This document shows, piece by piece, positions 1 to 40,000 of a DNA stretch of 40,000 nt. The stretch comes from Stramonita haemastoma (Eukaryota > Mollusca > Gastropoda > Neogastropoda > Muricidae), in NCBI GenBank assembly GCA_030674155.1, contig CM060316.1:77475853-77515852 (forward strand), read 5' to 3'. Every line of letters begins with the position of its first letter. Positions within the stretch are counted from its first letter, which is position 1. The position numbers were made by a program, and so were the translations under genes. The notes below the pieces were generated by a model that did no database searches, had not been told where the DNA came from, and worked only from the letters and a program-made list of their open reading frames with translations.

Positions 1-302
1 CCATACCTGATCTTACCATGCCAATCTCTCTCTCTTTCTCTTTATCCTTCTTAGTCTTTGGTAAAAGTAAAATTCAAGGACTTTTCAAGCACCTGGAGGC
101 ATATGCTGATTTTCAAGGACTTTTAAGGCCTTGAAAACAAGGGCCTAAAACTCAAGGAATTTCGAAGGACTTCCAAGGACCGTATGAACCTTGGAACCAC
201 ACACACACACACACACAAAACCTCCTGCCCCCAACCCCCCTTCCCCCACACCCGCGCTCTATCCTTTTCACACCCCACTACTACAGACAGACAGGCACAC
301 AC
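1..302. other. Intron sequence downstream of the last visible exon
   Basis: Intron sequence after exon 32. It holds a short CA tract at about 199-216, C-rich sequence, and a cluster of close variants of aaggacttttcaaggac-like words at about 75-180. I see no exon here; the remaining C-terminal codons must lie further downstream. Confidence 0.6.
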
Positions 303-39735
<39,433 letters not shown>

Positions 39736-40000
39736 CTGAAAACACACACAGCTTTCACAACTTTGCTTTCTTTAAACATATTCTTCTTGTTGATGAAGAT
39801 GAATACAGGGAAGATTACTACACAAATTAGAAGTGGAGAATTCAGATTACTCACCAAGAAATTTTGAAATCTACCTCAGACTCTAAAGATTAAATGATAA
39901 ATGTTCACTGACAAAGCTCAATAAATAAAATATGGGAGAATACAACTGAAGGTGACAACAATTTTATTGTTTTGAAAAACAATTTTGATGACTTTATTCA
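39736..40000. other. Intron upstream of exon 1
   Basis: AT-rich intron. The exon encoding the preceding AAA2 segment is not within the window. Confidence 0.5.

Overview
The window is eukaryotic genomic DNA. It is filled by the interior of one large gene on the minus strand, an axonemal dynein heavy chain of the single-headed inner-arm type. Conserved blocks fit the DNAH3 subfamily best. I can place 32 consecutive exons, numbered here 1 to 32 in transcript order (exon 1 at 39613-39735, exon 32 at 303-567). All have GT-AG boundaries, and the phases agree across every junction. The exons sum to 5,844 nt, about 1,948 codons, roughly half of a dynein heavy chain. Neither the start nor the stop codon is in the window.

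Layout of the protein (high to low coordinates): end of AAA2 and the AAA3 module with an intact P-loop (exons 1-7); AAA4 with its P-loop (exons 8-13); stalk coiled coil 1, microtubule-binding domain and coiled coil 2 (exons 13-17); AAA5 and AAA6 (exons 17-25); start of the C-terminal domain (exons 26-32). The last conserved part of the C-terminus lies beyond position 1. Such motors sit in the inner dynein arms of motile cilia and flagella, and hydrolyse ATP to slide doublet microtubules.

The introns are long and very repeat-rich. They hold more than ten CA/GT microsatellites, (GATA)n, (TA)n, poly-G/poly-C runs, several minisatellites (unit lengths 26, 35, 45, about 59 and 77 bp), and several dispersed SINE-like families. 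The main family (called A here) has a tRNA-like head, a central core and a conserved tail, with 14 full or partial copies. A second family (B) shares the core but has a different tail. The organism is an animal with motile cilia; the repeat style suggests a lophotrochozoan, perhaps a gastropod mollusc. That is inference only.

The oddest features are: (1) small indels that break the reading frame in four otherwise well-conserved exons (17, 19, 23, 32), mostly in short G/C runs, which look more like assembly error than a pseudogene; (2) tandem repeats that start on or include splice junctions (exons 6, 12, 14, 20, 30); (3) modular SINEs with exchangeable tails. I found no second gene, no RNA gene, no bacterial-type system and no coding mobile element. 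I do not see a previously undescribed multi-gene system here.
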